From NCBI RefSeq assembly GCF_017812015.1, contig NZ_JADQTN010000001.1, positions 1,900,501-1,964,500 on the forward strand: a stretch of DNA of 64,000 nt. The letters run 5' to 3'. The stretch is from Pontixanthobacter sp. CEM42. GTDB taxonomy: Bacteria > Pseudomonadota > Alphaproteobacteria > Sphingomonadales > Sphingomonadaceae. Positions 16,575 through 26,003 of the stretch are shown one piece after another; the first letter of the stretch is position 1; every line of letters starts with the position of its first letter. The translations under genes and the position numbers were made by a program. The notes under the pieces were generated by a model, which worked only from the letters and a program-made list of their open reading frames with translations, ran no database searches and was not told the origin of the DNA.

Positions 16575-17333
16575 CTAGGCTCTGGCAGGCAATCCGGCAG
16601 CGCGAAGTGCTTGATGCGCCTCGGCAATTGTGTGTTCGCCGAAATGGAAGATCGACGCGGCGAGGACCGCGCTGGCGTGACCTCGCGTTACGCCTTCAAC
16701 GAGGTGATCAAGGTTTCCTACGCCGCCGCTGGCGATCACCGGGATTCCGACAGAATCGGCGATGGTGCGGGTAAGATCGAGATCGTAGCCCGCTTTGGTC
16801 CCGTCGCCATCCATGGAGGTGACAAGCAGCTCCCCTGCGCCGAGTTCGGCTAAGCGTTTTGCGTGCTCGATCGCGTCGATTCCGGTCGGTTTGCGCCCGC
16901 CATGGGTGAAGATTTCCCAACCGCTTGCAGATTTCCGCGCATCGACGGAAGCCACAACGCATTGACTGCCGAAGCGCGCGGCAATCTCCGAGACGACTTC
17001 GGGTCGTTTTACTGCAGCGCTATTGATCGCAACCTTGTCCGCGCCCGCGAGCAGAAGCGCCCGCGCATCCTCGACCGATGCGACCCCGCCACCAACTGTC
17101 AGCGGCATAAAGCACACCTCTGCCGTGCGTTTCACCACATCGAGCAACGTCCCGCGCCCTTCATGCGTGGCAGAGATATCGAGGAAACACAGCTCGTCCG
17201 CGCCCGCGGCATCATAGGCCTGCGCCTGTTCAACCGGATCACCAGCGTCGCGCAGATCGACGAAGTTCACGCCTTTGACAACGCGCCCGTCGGCGACGTC
17301 GAGGCAGGGGATAACGCGGATACGAACGGTCAT
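16575..17333 (-). CDS. hisF: Imidazole glycerol phosphate synthase cyclase subunit
   Basis: About 252 residues, (beta/alpha)8 barrel: [19 protein letters not shown] with catalytic Asp, [28 protein letters not shown] with the second catalytic Asp, and IASGGVGN phosphate-binding loops. Forms IGP with the HisH glutaminase, encoded upstream. ATG 17333 is the family start; the frame is open 35 codons further but without similarity. Confidence 0.97.
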   Translation of the reverse strand: MTVRIRVIPCLDVADGRVVKGVNFVDLRDAGDPVEQAQAYDAAGADELCFLDISATHEGRGTLLDVVKRTAEVCFMPLTVGGGVASVEDARALLLAGADKVAINSAAVKRPEVVSEIAARFGSQCVVASVDARKSASGWEIFTHGGRKPTGIDAIEHAKRLAELGAGELLVTSMDGDGTKAGYDLDLTRTIADSVGIPVIASGGVGNLDHLVEGVTRGHASAVLAASIFHFGEHTIAEAHQALRAAGLPARA

Positions 17334-17337
17334 GTAC

Positions 17338-17568
17338 TCACAGCCGATACAAAAGAATGGTAACTGCGATGGACACGACGCAAGCAACGCCTGCGAGAAT
17401 GAACGGCGATTGGATTCGATCCGCCGATTTTCGACCAAGCATCATGATCGATGCAAGAAACATGAACCCGACTCCAGCAGTTGCTCCGTCATAACCGCTA
17501 CCGGTTGCTAACACCGACAAAACGACGGTCACCGCTAGCCCGACGAATAGAGCAACTACATATTTCAC
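17338..17568 (-). CDS. Small membrane protein embedded in the his operon
   Basis: 76 residues: [20 protein letters not shown] (helix 1), [14 protein letters not shown] (helix 2) and [19 protein letters not shown] (helix 3). The ATG overlaps the hisA stop by 4 bases and the stop lies 4 bases before hisF, so it is translated with them. No known his function; the tight packing is the evidence that it is real. Confidence 0.75.
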   Translation of the reverse strand: MKYVVALFVGLAVTVVLSVLATGSGYDGATAGVGFMFLASIMMLGRKSADRIQSPFILAGVACVVSIAVTILLYRL

Positions 17569-18293
17569 ACCCGCGCACCCATCGCTATCGCCGCGCCCAA
17601 GTCCAATCGGCCATCATAGAGCGCACGTCCGGTAATCACGCCTTCAATTCCCAAATGCGCTTGCATCGACAGGATGTGAATGTCGTCGAGGCCCTTTACA
17701 CCGCCGCTCGCAATTACCGGCAAATCGGTGCGCTGTGCCAACTCTACCGTCGCATCGATATTGCAACCTTTGAGCATTCCGTCGCGCCCGATATCGGTGA
17801 AGAGGAGACTGGCAACGCCCGCATCCTCGAACCGCCGCGCCATGTCTTCGATCCGCACATCGGAAACTTCGGCCCAACCGTCGGTCGCGACCATCCCGTC
17901 GCGCGCATCGACCGCAACGACAATGCCGCCTTCAAATTCGCGGGCCATTTCCTTGACGAATTCAGGATCTTTGAGCGCTGCCGTGCCAATCACGATCCGC
18001 GCGACACCAGCATCGAACCAGCCTTCAACATCGGCACGCGTGCGGATACCACCGCCGAGCTGCACATAACCCGGAAACGCTGCGACAATTGCCTCTACCG
18101 CTTCGCGATTCTGCGCACTGCCAGCAAATGATCCGTCGAGATCGACAACATGCAAATGCTCTGCGCCTGCCTCGGCGAACAACATCGCTTGTGCCGCAGG
18201 GTCATCGCCATAAACAGTCGCGCGATCCATATCGCCCTCGGCAAGTCGCACGACTTGGCCTTGTTTCAGGTCAATTGCTGGGAAAACTATCAT
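17565..18293 (-). CDS. hisA: Phosphoribosylformimino-5-aminoimidazole carboxamide ribotide isomerase
   Basis: 243 residues, (beta/alpha)8 barrel: IVFPAIDLKQGQVVRL with the catalytic Asp, QLGGGIRTRADVE, FTDIGRDGML with the second Asp, and IASGGVKGLDD. Fourth step of histidine synthesis. ATG 18293 preferred over a GTG two codons earlier. Confidence 0.97.
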   Translation of the reverse strand: MIVFPAIDLKQGQVVRLAEGDMDRATVYGDDPAAQAMLFAEAGAEHLHVVDLDGSFAGSAQNREAVEAIVAAFPGYVQLGGGIRTRADVEGWFDAGVARIVIGTAALKDPEFVKEMAREFEGGIVVAVDARDGMVATDGWAEVSDVRIEDMARRFEDAGVASLLFTDIGRDGMLKGCNIDATVELAQRTDLPVIASGGVKGLDDIHILSMQAHLGIEGVITGRALYDGRLDLGAAIAMGARV

Positions 18294-18315
18294 GCGCACT
18301 CCCTAACCACTTCGC

Positions 18316-18391
18316 CATTCCCGCGAAAGCGGGAACCCAGAGTGGCTTGGTGCTCTGTTACACTGGATCCCCGCTTTCGCGGGGATGACGG
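18316..18391. repeat. Paired REP-like palindromes between hisA and hisH
   Basis: Two GC-rich palindromes in inverted orientation, ATTCCCGCGAAAGCGGGAA (about 18317-18335) and GATCCCCGCTTTCGCGGGGAT (about 18366-18385), separated by about 30 bases. Related palindromes occur at 48214 and 63557. They interrupt the otherwise tightly packed his operon. Confidence 0.75.
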
Positions 18392-18402
18392 GAAGGGTCG
18401 GG

Positions 18403-19032
18403 TTAGGGGCGCCACGCCAAAAACCTCTTTAGCAAACCGAGACCATAGGCCTGACTTTTCTCAGGGTGAAATTGTACGCCGACAATTGTATCGCGCGCCA
18501 CCGCTGCGACCAAACCGCCGCCATGGTCGGTCATCGCAGCAATATGCGCAGGATTATCGACCGCAAAGTGATAGGAGTGGAGGAAATAAGCCTCTCCATC
18601 TTCGATCAAACCGGCTTCGGGCGCGTGATGAGATAAGGCGACGTCGTTCCACCCCATATGCGGAACTTTGATTGCCGGATCTGTGACTTCGATCGCGCGG
18701 ACTTCTCCGGACACCCATCCAAGACCTGGCGTGACACCATGCTCCAGCCCTTGCGTGGCGAGCAATTGCATGCCCACGCAAATGCCCAGAAACGGCGCAG
18801 CGCCTACCTGCACCCGTTCGGTCATCGCTTCGGTCAATCCATCAATACCCGACAGGCCCTCCGCGCAGGCTTTGAACGAGCCGACACCTGGAAGCACAAT
18901 ACGATCCGCAGCGCGCACGACATCAGGATCAGCGGTAATCGCGACACCTTCTGCCCCGACCGCTTTTAGCGCATTGTGAACCGAATGGAGATTGCCCGCG
19001 CCGTAATCAATCAGCGCGACTACTTCACCCAC
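18403..19032 (-). CDS. hisH: Imidazole glycerol phosphate synthase glutaminase subunit
   Basis: About 209 residues, class I glutamine amidotransferase: [19 protein letters not shown] oxyanion region, GICVGMQLL with the nucleophile Cys (about 84), and VQFHPEKSQ with the catalytic His and Glu. Supplies ammonia to HisF. GTG at 19032 overlaps the hisB stop by 8 bases; no ATG fits. Confidence 0.96.
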   Translation of the reverse strand: MGEVVALIDYGAGNLHSVHNALKAVGAEGVAITADPDVVRAADRIVLPGVGSFKACAEGLSGIDGLTEAMTERVQVGAAPFLGICVGMQLLATQGLEHGVTPGLGWVSGEVRAIEVTDPAIKVPHMGWNDVALSHHAPEAGLIEDGEAYFLHSYHFAVDNPAHIAAMTDHGGGLVAAVARDTIVGVQFHPEKSQAYGLGLLKRFLAWRP

Positions 19033-19618
19033 CGAGTTGCCCCTTAGTACTAGGAATCGCACCACCTTTGCGCGGGTCCAGCTCCACACCGGAGCGCATC
19101 GCGCGGGCGAAACCTTTATAGATCGCTTCGCAAATATGGTGATTATTGGTGCCGTAAAGCAGTTCGACATGCAGCGTGATACCCGCTGTTTGCGATACCG
19201 AATGGAACCAGTGTTCGATCAGCTCGGTATCCCACTCGCCCAGCTTTTCCTGACTGAAACCAGCCTTCCACACCAAGTATGGCCGGCCCGAGATATCAAG
19301 CGAAACCCGTGCCAATGTCTCGTCCATCGGCGAATAGGCGGTGCCATAGCGGCCAATGCCGGCCTTATCGCCCATTGCCTCAACCAATGCTTGACCCAAC
19401 GCCAGCGCGCTGTCTTCGGTCGTATGGTGTTGGTCGACATGCAAATCGCCATCGACTTTCATTGTCACATCGATCAGCGAATGGCGGCTGAATTGCTCGA
19501 CCATATGGTCCAGAAATCCGATCCCGGTGGACACATCATAGGTGCCTGTCCCGTCGAGATTGACCTCGACAAGAATCTTGGTTTCGGTGGTGTTTCGTTC
19601 AATTCGGCCAGTGCGCAT
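19025..19618 (-). CDS. hisB: Imidazoleglycerol-phosphate dehydratase
   Basis: 197 residues: two-fold repeated metal sites are seen as [14 protein letters not shown]...[17 protein letters not shown] and later [15 protein letters not shown]...[18 protein letters not shown]. Monofunctional form, as in most bacteria other than enterobacteria. First gene of the his unit in this window, divergent from sspB with an 84-base gap that must hold both promoters. Confidence 0.97.
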   Translation of the reverse strand: MRTGRIERNTTETKILVEVNLDGTGTYDVSTGIGFLDHMVEQFSRHSLIDVTMKVDGDLHVDQHHTTEDSALALGQALVEAMGDKAGIGRYGTAYSPMDETLARVSLDISGRPYLVWKAGFSQEKLGEWDTELIEHWFHSVSQTAGITLHVELLYGTNNHHICEAIYKGFARAMRSGVELDPRKGGAIPSTKGQLGG

Positions 19619-19702
19619 ACGCCGCGCTATACATTTGGTTGGGGGCGACGCAAGCTTTCGCGCTTGACCGCACGCAATCCCGTCGCCACCTAACAAGCCG
19701 AT

Positions 19703-20203
19703 ATGACTGACGAAACGCCCGATAGCCTGATCCCTTATGACGACATTGTGCAGGAGGCCCTGCGCGCCGTTGTTGGCCGTGTTTTGGGTCAGATTATCGA
19801 CAATGGCAGCGAACTGCCGGGCAATCACCACTTCTACATCACATTCAAAACCGGGGCTGAAGGCGTCGATATTCCGCAGGCTTTACGCGAGCGTTTCCCC
19901 GATGAAATGACCATCGTGCTGCAGAACAAGTTCTGGGATTTGGGCGTCGATGAGGAAGGCTTCACTGTGGGCCTCAGCTTCAATGCCGTGCCGTCAAAGC
20001 TGGATATTCCATTCTCCGCGATCACAGCATTCGTTGATCCTGCGGTCGATTTCGGCCTGCAATTCCAGGCGACCGTCGCCGATATGGCGCCAGAACCGCA
20101 TGATGATGCAGAAAATGACGGCTCGGAACGCGATGACACGCCAGTCGTTAATACCGAAGACGGCTCCAACGTCGTTACAGTCGATTTCGGCAAGAAGAAC
20201 TAA
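19703..20203 (+). CDS. sspB: ClpXP adaptor protein SspB (alpha type)
   Basis: 166 residues: [42 protein letters not shown] and [23 protein letters not shown] form the substrate-binding domain; a disordered acidic stretch (about 125-155) leads to the short C-terminal ClpX-binding segment VVTVDFGKK. Delivers ssrA-tagged and other proteins to ClpXP. Confidence 0.93.
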   Translation: MTDETPDSLIPYDDIVQEALRAVVGRVLGQIIDNGSELPGNHHFYITFKTGAEGVDIPQALRERFPDEMTIVLQNKFWDLGVDEEGFTVGLSFNAVPSKLDIPFSAITAFVDPAVDFGLQFQATVADMAPEPHDDAENDGSERDDTPVVNTEDGSNVVTVDFGKKN

Positions 20204-20267
20204 TCACGCTGCGCCTTTCCGGCGGAGCCCCACCCTCACAAGGCCAGCACCCGCAAGGATCAACACC

Positions 20268-20657
20268 ATCGCTAACGAAACCGCCGATACTCCAGAACTG
20301 GAACCGGAAAACCCGGAAGCGAACGTTCCTGGCCCCAGCGATGTGCCCACGGCCAATTTGTTAATGGCGGGTATTGCCGTGAAAGCGGGCTCCTATCTTA
20401 TCAGTGATTTCGTCCAGAAAAGAATGCTCAAGGGCCGCTACGGCATAGAAGACGCTGATGCGATTATCCAAAGCCGCGGAGTCAAATACAAAGCCGCATC
20501 ATTGGTGGCCGCCAAACTGGCGACCAAATCTGTGCCTGGCGCAGCTCTGATTACCGGAGGCATGCTGGCGAAGGCGTTGTTTGATCGCGGCGGCAAAAAG
20601 CGCAAAGCCAAACGCGAAGCGGATCGCAAACTGCTCCAAAAGGCAGAAGACAGCTGA
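20268..20657 (+). CDS. Hypothetical protein, probable ATC start
   Basis: 129 residues if read from ATC at 20268. An acidic Pro/Glu-rich start (ANETADTPELEPENPEANVPG) is followed by a more hydrophobic part (about 28-45 and 73-100) and a strongly basic tail RGGKKRKAKREADRKLLQKAE. No ATG or GTG with a ribosome site lies near the point where coding character begins; AAGGA (20255-20259) precedes the ATC by 8 bases, the same spacing as in infC. GTG 20343 is the alternative and would remove 25 residues. Between sspB and gmk, same strand. No family recognised. Confidence 0.65.
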   Translation: MANETADTPELEPENPEANVPGPSDVPTANLLMAGIAVKAGSYLISDFVQKRMLKGRYGIEDADAIIQSRGVKYKAASLVAAKLATKSVPGAALITGGMLAKALFDRGGKKRKAKREADRKLLQKAEDS

Positions 20658-20730
20658 GCAAGCGCGAATTCTTGGGCGTGCATCGCCTACTGCTCTTGAT
20701 TCTTTAACCCCCTCTGCCCCATGAGCAGGC

Positions 20731-21381
20731 ATGGCCAACCAGAATGCTCTTGAGCGCCCGGACCTTGAACGCAGAGGTATGCTCTTCATCCTTTCCTCGC
20801 CATCGGGCGCGGGAAAGACCACCATGTCGCAAATGCTGCTGACTGCGGATGAGGAGATCAAGCTCTCCGTCTCGGTCACCACACGCCCGCCTCGCCCGGG
20901 CGAGATGGACGGGATTGATTACCACTTCGTCGACGATGCAGAATTCGATGCGATGATCGAGAAGGACGATTTCTACGAATGGGCGCATGTCTTCAACCAT
21001 CGCTATGGCACGCCCAAGGGCTATATCCGCAAGGGATTGAAGGAAGGGCAGGATTTCCTGTTCGATATCGACTGGCAAGGCACGCAGCAGCTCTACCAAA
21101 AAGACCAGCAAGACGTGGTCAGCGTATTCCTGCTGCCCCCCAGCCTACCCGAACTCCGCCGCCGCCTTGAAAGCCGCGCACAAGACAGCGCCGCCGTAAT
21201 CGACGACCGCATGGACCGCGCCAAAGGCGAAATCAGCCACTGGGCTGAATATGACTATGTCGTGATCAATGACGACGTCGACGAATGCTTTGTGAAGGTG
21301 CGGGAGATATTGCACGCTGAACGCAGGAAGCGGACTAGGCAAACAGGACTAATCCCGTTTGTGCGGGAGTTGATGGGGTAG
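20731..21381 (+). CDS. gmk: Guanylate kinase
   Basis: 216 residues: P-loop FILSSPSGAGKTTMSQ (about 20-34), GMP-binding SVSVTTRPPRPGEMDGIDYHFV, FYEWAHVFNHRYGTPKGYI, DIDWQGTQQL and LRRRLESRAQDS. Phosphorylates GMP to GDP; essential. Confidence 0.97.
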   Translation: MANQNALERPDLERRGMLFILSSPSGAGKTTMSQMLLTADEEIKLSVSVTTRPPRPGEMDGIDYHFVDDAEFDAMIEKDDFYEWAHVFNHRYGTPKGYIRKGLKEGQDFLFDIDWQGTQQLYQKDQQDVVSVFLLPPSLPELRRRLESRAQDSAAVIDDRMDRAKGEISHWAEYDYVVINDDVDECFVKVREILHAERRKRTRQTGLIPFVRELMG

Positions 21382-21588
21382 GGGTGAGAGCGGCGCTCTC
21401 GCTTGCGACTCAATTGCGAATGCTTCGGTCAATTTTTGGCATGTCTGCTTTGCGTCCCAGTTTTAGCCGTAGATTGCCAGTTCCTAGCCGTATTTAGCGG
21501 ACGTTCATCTCCACCTCTCGACCGAGCAGTCCTCATCGGTAAACTTTGGCAGCCACTCTTCAGCCGGGAGGTTGCCCAAGGATACACG

Positions 21589-24500
21589 TTAGAACCGGAA
21601 CGATATTCCGACGCTTACACCGGCAGCCTCGAAATTGCTTTCGCCGATACCATCGTAGAAGCCGGTCAGGTTGAGCCTCACTCCATCGGGCGATCCGGCA
21701 TCGATCCCGGCGGTTGCCCTGCCGCGCAGGCCGTTATCAACGACAGTGTTGGCAGTTGCGCCGAAAGTCAGGATGCCTTCGAACTCGGTATAAGGGCGGA
21801 TGTTCCAGCCGCTTTCTGTATCGATCCGGTAGTCGAAGCGCGGACTGAACGCTATTTCGCCTTGGTCAAGGCTTTGCCCTGGTATCGTCACGTTGAGACT
21901 GTCGACATAGGTCTCCTGCTCCTCGCGGATATAGCGAACCGACAGCTCGGGCCACAATGTCGCTTTCTCTCCCAGATCAACGTCGCCGACGAGTGTGCCG
22001 CTGAACAGCAGCCGTTCAGTATCGAAGCCGTCGACGAATGTTCCCAATGGAGAAATCGAGTTGTCCGACTTGCCGTAGGCAACGCGCGCGTCGGCATAAA
22101 GCCGCGGTGAGAGTTTGGCGGTGACATAAGGCCCGGCCATCCAGCCATTACCCTCGACCGATCCAGCGGCTCCGACACCGCCATCGCGGTTAAACTCGTC
22201 GATCTGGACCAGCGCGCCAACCAAGACATCGGAGCCGACGAGGTAGTCCAGTCCAAGGTAGCCTATCAGGAAGCTGCCTTCATTCTGCCCCAGTGTGACA
22301 TTGGCGTAGGTCACATCGGCCCAAATATCGAGCTTGCGCTCACGATTTACATCACCGGTAGAGCTCGCGGTCATTGCCAGACTGGTATTGGCACGCACCG
22401 CCCCTCCGACCGCCTGCATTGCGAAAGGCAGGCCACCGCTGCCCGGTATGCCGATGCCAGCGACCGATGCCGAGCCACCAACAGCGGGTCCGCGTTGCAA
22501 ACGGTCAATGCGGCGCTGCAAATTGGGCTGGTTCGACAAAAGCAGCGCGTTGCGTCCGGAGAGGAAATCGCGGATCGCGGCCGAGGCAGCACTGCGCGTG
22601 TCAGCGAGTGTAACCGAGCATACGAGATCTTCATTGGGCGACAGCGCCAGCGCTACCGAACCGTTGGCTATGCTCACAGTACTATCGCTGTCGTTACAGC
22701 TCAGCCCGGTCAGTGCATATCCTTGCGCTGTCAGATCTTGGACCGAGAATGTATAATTTCCGGCTGCGACAGATGCTGCTGATACAATCCCTGTTCCGCC
22801 CGATGTGCTCACGTTGGTGTTCAATGTGGGTATGTTGGAAGTGAACGCCACGGTAGTGTCATCGCCAACAACGCGTTGGACGATCGTAACTGAGCCGATT
22901 GCCCGAACCGCGATCACCACTCTGTCTGGCGGAGAATCGACAGTCTCATCATTCACGATCAATTCGAAGACCAGGTCTTCGTTGCCATTGACCAAGGGCG
23001 CAACGAATGTTGGGGAGGCGCTGTTGCCCCCGGTCAATGACACGGGTGTACCTGAAACCTGAGTCCATACATAAGTCAGTGGATCACCATCCGGATCGCT
23101 TGATGCTGCCCCGTTGAGCGTAACCGTGTCTCCGCTATTGATAGGGCCTTGGTCGGCACCGGCATCAGCTATAGGCGGACTGTTCGGTTCCACTGTAATG
23201 ACTACGTCGTCGACATCGGGCCGACCGATGCCGTCGCTGACTGTTACGGAAAATGTAAGGGTCTGGCTCGTGGTCGTGGCACTCGGCGCGGTGAATGTCG
23301 GCGTCGCACTATTTGGATCGGACAGCGTAACTGTCGGGCCGCCAGTCTGTGACCAGGCATATGTCAAAGGATCGCCATCTCCGTCGGTCGAGCCGCTGGC
23401 GTCGAGAGCTACCAAGGAGCCTGCGTTTACCGTTTGATCGGCGCCTGCATCGGCATCCTCGGGAAGGTTTGCCGGGATCGTCACGTCAACAGTGTCAGGT
23501 GCAGAACTTGTGGTGCCGTCATTCGCAACAAGGCTGAAAGTCAGAATCTGATCAGCGGCTGCTTTTGGCGGGGCGGTAAAACTGGGGTTGAGCGTAGTGT
23601 CATTGTTCAGCGTGACTGTCGGTCCAGAAACTTGAGTCCACTGATAGGTTAGCGGGTCATTTTCCGGATCCGTTGCAGTCCCTTCAAGCGTTACCAAACT
23701 GCCACCAGGGAATGTCACATCATTTCCCGCGTCCGCGGTAGGCGACGCGTTTGATGGAATGGTAATGTCCACGGTGTCGGGCGCAGAGCTGACAAAGCCG
23801 TCATTAACGACGAGGCTGAAAGTCAGCAGCTGGTTGGCCGCCGCGCTGGAGGGCGCTGTAAATGTCGGGTTGGACGAAGTCGGGTCGGACAAAGTCACAC
23901 TCGGGCCAGCAGTTTGCGTCCACTGATAGGTCAAATTGTCACCGTCACCATCAATCGAGTCGATCCCGCTCAGCATCACGGTGCTTCCACCGACCGGCAT
24001 TTGGTCCGAGCCGGCATTGGCAGTTGGGCCAACATTGCCGAGAATCGTGTATTCCACGGTGTCTGGCGTAGAGTTGGTCGTGCCATCATTGGCAACCAGG
24101 CTGAAAGTGAGGGTCTGCGTGGCGGCGGTCTTGGCAGGAGCGGTGAAGCTCGGCGTCAGTGTCGTGGCGTCGTTGAGCGTAACAGAAGGCCCGCCGGTTT
24201 GCGTCCACTGATAGGTTAGAGGATCGTTCTCGGGATCACTGGCAGCGCCATTGATTGTGACATTTGCACCGCCACTGATAGCCAAATCGGGTCCGGCATT
24301 GACGATTGGCGGCGCATTGGACGGGATTGTAATCTCGACGGTGTCGGGCGCAGAACTCGTAAGGCCGTCGTCCACGACAAGGTTGAACGATAGAACCTGA
24401 TTGGATGAGGCAATCGCAGGAGCTGTGAAGGTTGGGTTTGCGGAGTTAGCACCGTTCAAGGTCACAACTGGACCGCTGGTTTGGCTCCATTGGTAGCTGA

Positions 24501-25347
24501 TCGCGTCACCGTCGCCGTCGACTGAGCTACTGCCATCAAGCGCAACGATTGCACCACCACCTACGTTGGCATCCGTACCAGCATCAGCTGTCGGGCCAAT
24601 GTTTGCTGACAGGGTAAATGTAACGGTACTCGACAGAGTACCCCTGGCTGAGTCCTCCAATCCATCGTTGGCAACGAGCTCAAACTGGAAAACTTGAGCA
24701 GAATTTGTTTTGCTGGGCGCAACAAAGCTCGGCCCCAAGCTCGTGGGATTGTTCAATGTCACCGAAGGGCCAGACAGCTGCAACCACGAAAATGTCATCG
24801 GATCGCCCTCGTTGTCAACAGCCCCGCCATTCAAAACCACATTGCTACCCTCGGAAATGATCCGATCAGGACCTGCATTGACAAACGGAGCAGTGTTTTC
24901 GACGACGCTCCGACAAGCGGCACCACCATTGAGAAACGCACTGCGAGGAACTGTTCCGACTTCTCGGCTTGATCCTGGGGTCGTTGCAGTTGGGTCAAAC
25001 ACTACATAAGTATACCGATCTCTAGATAGCCCAACTGTCGGTACGGTAACTGTTATTGGAACAGTTGCTGTTTGCCCAACCGTGATCTGAGAATTTGCAG
25101 AGGTGTAATTTGCGCCAGGCCGACGAATTGAAAGTGCGACTAAATCTTGATCTGGAAGTACATCAATCGTCGTGCCGGTCGCGGTAATTTGCCCAGTGAG
25201 GTTACAGTTCCCCCCGGAACTTGAAGCGGTAAATGTGGTTGACGATCCAGTGATTGCAAGCGCTTCTTGCGAGCCTGTCATCAAGATCAGACCCGCCCCA
25301 ACGATGGCGGTTGAATGCAAGAGCTGCTGTTTGGAGAAATTTGACAT
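21589..25347 (-). CDS. Large autotransporter with seven tandem PKD/Ig-like repeats
   Basis: About 1252 residues from ATG 25347: signal peptide ending near EALA, an N-terminal beta region (about 35-150), seven repeats of about 94 residues (about 151-810) of the form NxxPxADAGxDxxxxGG...LTYQWTQxxGPxVTLN...FTAP...LxFSLVxNDG, a prealbumin-like segment (about 815-920), then a C-terminal beta-barrel ending VGISFRF, whose final Phe is the usual outer-membrane signature. Probably a surface adhesin. Repeats alternate between two subtypes. The dyad site at 25415-25444 lies about 70 bases upstream. Passenger ligand unknown. Confidence 0.88.
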   Translation of the reverse strand: MSNFSKQQLLHSTAIVGAGLILMTGSQEALAITGSSTTFTASSSGGNCNLTGQITATGTTIDVLPDQDLVALSIRRPGANYTSANSQITVGQTATVPITVTVPTVGLSRDRYTYVVFDPTATTPGSSREVGTVPRSAFLNGGAACRSVVENTAPFVNAGPDRIISEGSNVVLNGGAVDNEGDPMTFSWLQLSGPSVTLNNPTSLGPSFVAPSKTNSAQVFQFELVANDGLEDSARGTLSSTVTFTLSANIGPTADAGTDANVGGGAIVALDGSSSVDGDGDAISYQWSQTSGPVVTLNGANSANPTFTAPAIASSNQVLSFNLVVDDGLTSSAPDTVEITIPSNAPPIVNAGPDLAISGGANVTINGAASDPENDPLTYQWTQTGGPSVTLNDATTLTPSFTAPAKTAATQTLTFSLVANDGTTNSTPDTVEYTILGNVGPTANAGSDQMPVGGSTVMLSGIDSIDGDGDNLTYQWTQTAGPSVTLSDPTSSNPTFTAPSSAAANQLLTFSLVVNDGFVSSAPDTVDITIPSNASPTADAGNDVTFPGGSLVTLEGTATDPENDPLTYQWTQVSGPTVTLNNDTTLNPSFTAPPKAAADQILTFSLVANDGTTSSAPDTVDVTIPANLPEDADAGADQTVNAGSLVALDASGSTDGDGDPLTYAWSQTGGPTVTLSDPNSATPTFTAPSATTTSQTLTFSVTVSDGIGRPDVDDVVITVEPNSPPIADAGADQGPINSGDTVTLNGAASSDPDGDPLTYVWTQVSGTPVSLTGGNSASPTFVAPLVNGNEDLVFELIVNDETVDSPPDRVVIAVRAIGSVTIVQRVVGDDTTVAFTSNIPTLNTNVSTSGGTGIVSAASVAAGNYTFSVQDLTAQGYALTGLSCNDSDSTVSIANGSVALALSPNEDLVCSVTLADTRSAASAAIRDFLSGRNALLLSNQPNLQRRIDRLQRGPAVGGSASVAGIGIPGSGGLPFAMQAVGGAVRANTSLAMTASSTGDVNRERKLDIWADVTYANVTLGQNEGSFLIGYLGLDYLVGSDVLVGALVQIDEFNRDGGVGAAGSVEGNGWMAGPYVTAKLSPRLYADARVAYGKSDNSISPLGTFVDGFDTERLLFSGTLVGDVDLGEKATLWPELSVRYIREEQETYVDSLNVTIPGQSLDQGEIAFSPRFDYRIDTESGWNIRPYTEFEGILTFGATANTVVDNGLRGRATAGIDAGSPDGVRLNLTGFYDGIGESNFEAAGVSVGISFRF

Positions 25348-25414
25348 CGGATGATCCCTCAAAGTCGGATTGACGTTTGAAGGATGGGATGCCGTATCGC
25401 CGTTTGGTCCGGTA

Positions 25415-25444
25415 TGCCACGTCTATGATGCCATAGGCATGGTG
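25415..25444. promoter_or_regulatory. Tandem dyad operator (site A) between autotransporter and lipoprotein genes
   Basis: TGCCAT-AGGC-ATGGTG at 25429-25444, preceded by a degenerate copy TGCCAC-GTCT-ATGATG at 25415-25430 that keeps the left flank CGGTATGCCA found at sites B-D. About 68 bases upstream of the autotransporter ATG and 76 from the lipoprotein ATG on the other strand. Confidence 0.6.
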
Positions 25445-25520
25445 CGGCGCATCGCGATGGCAGCCCATAACATCCCTCCACAGCGACTACTCGGTCGTCA
25501 GATCAACGGGAGGCCAATCC

Positions 25521-25859
25521 ATGAAGAACATCACGTCACTTGCCATAAGTATCGCCGCTCTATCACTGACAGCTTGCGGCGGTGGCGCATCGGAAAGCAG
25601 GGAAGAACTGTCTGCCAACGCCGAGGAGCAGGAGGCAGTCATGACAGAAAGCGAAAAGAGGCAGGCCAAAACCCAATGCAGACTTGAAGCCATGACGCAA
25701 GGAGCCCCCGACGACAAAGCCAAGGAGCTATGTGAATGCGTGGTCGAAACCTTAGCGATTGGCCGGACAGGCACTGAATTTGAAGATATCGCTGAAGGTC
25801 CCGCAAACGAAGCGTTGAATAAATGCGCAGAACAAGCCGGACTTGTACCGGCCGAGTAG
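25521..25859 (+). CDS. Small lipoprotein of unknown function
   Basis: 112 residues. Lipobox LTAC (Cys about 19) after a short hydrophobic signal; the mature part is acidic, predicted helical and carries four cysteines (CRLEA, CEC, CAEQ). Divergent from the autotransporter and sharing the dyad region with it, so it may belong to the same regulon. No family recognised. Confidence 0.75.
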   Translation: MKNITSLAISIAALSLTACGGGASESREELSANAEEQEAVMTESEKRQAKTQCRLEAMTQGAPDDKAKELCECVVETLAIGRTGTEFEDIAEGPANEALNKCAEQAGLVPAE

Positions 25860-26003
25860 TTCAAAACCTGACTACTGCGTTCCGGTGCCAGCGTTTAAGC
25901 ATAAAAGGGTGGGGCCAACCGCAATTGGTGGCCCCACCTTGAAGCCGGTGATCGATCACAAGTTTGAAGGGGAGATCGATGGGCCGGAGAGAGAAATGAA
26001 AGT

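Noticed and set aside
21385-21403. Terminator after gmk
   Set aside because: GAGAGC/GCTCTC stem exists but no T-run follows; not enough to call a terminator.
21403-22110. Plus-strand frame at the 3' end of the autotransporter
   Set aside because: Lies opposite the beta-barrel coding region; no domain, Cys-rich shadow.
22900-24895. CRISPR-like regular spacing in the autotransporter
   Set aside because: The roughly 280-base periodicity is protein repeats (PKD) in one reading frame, not short repeats with spacers.
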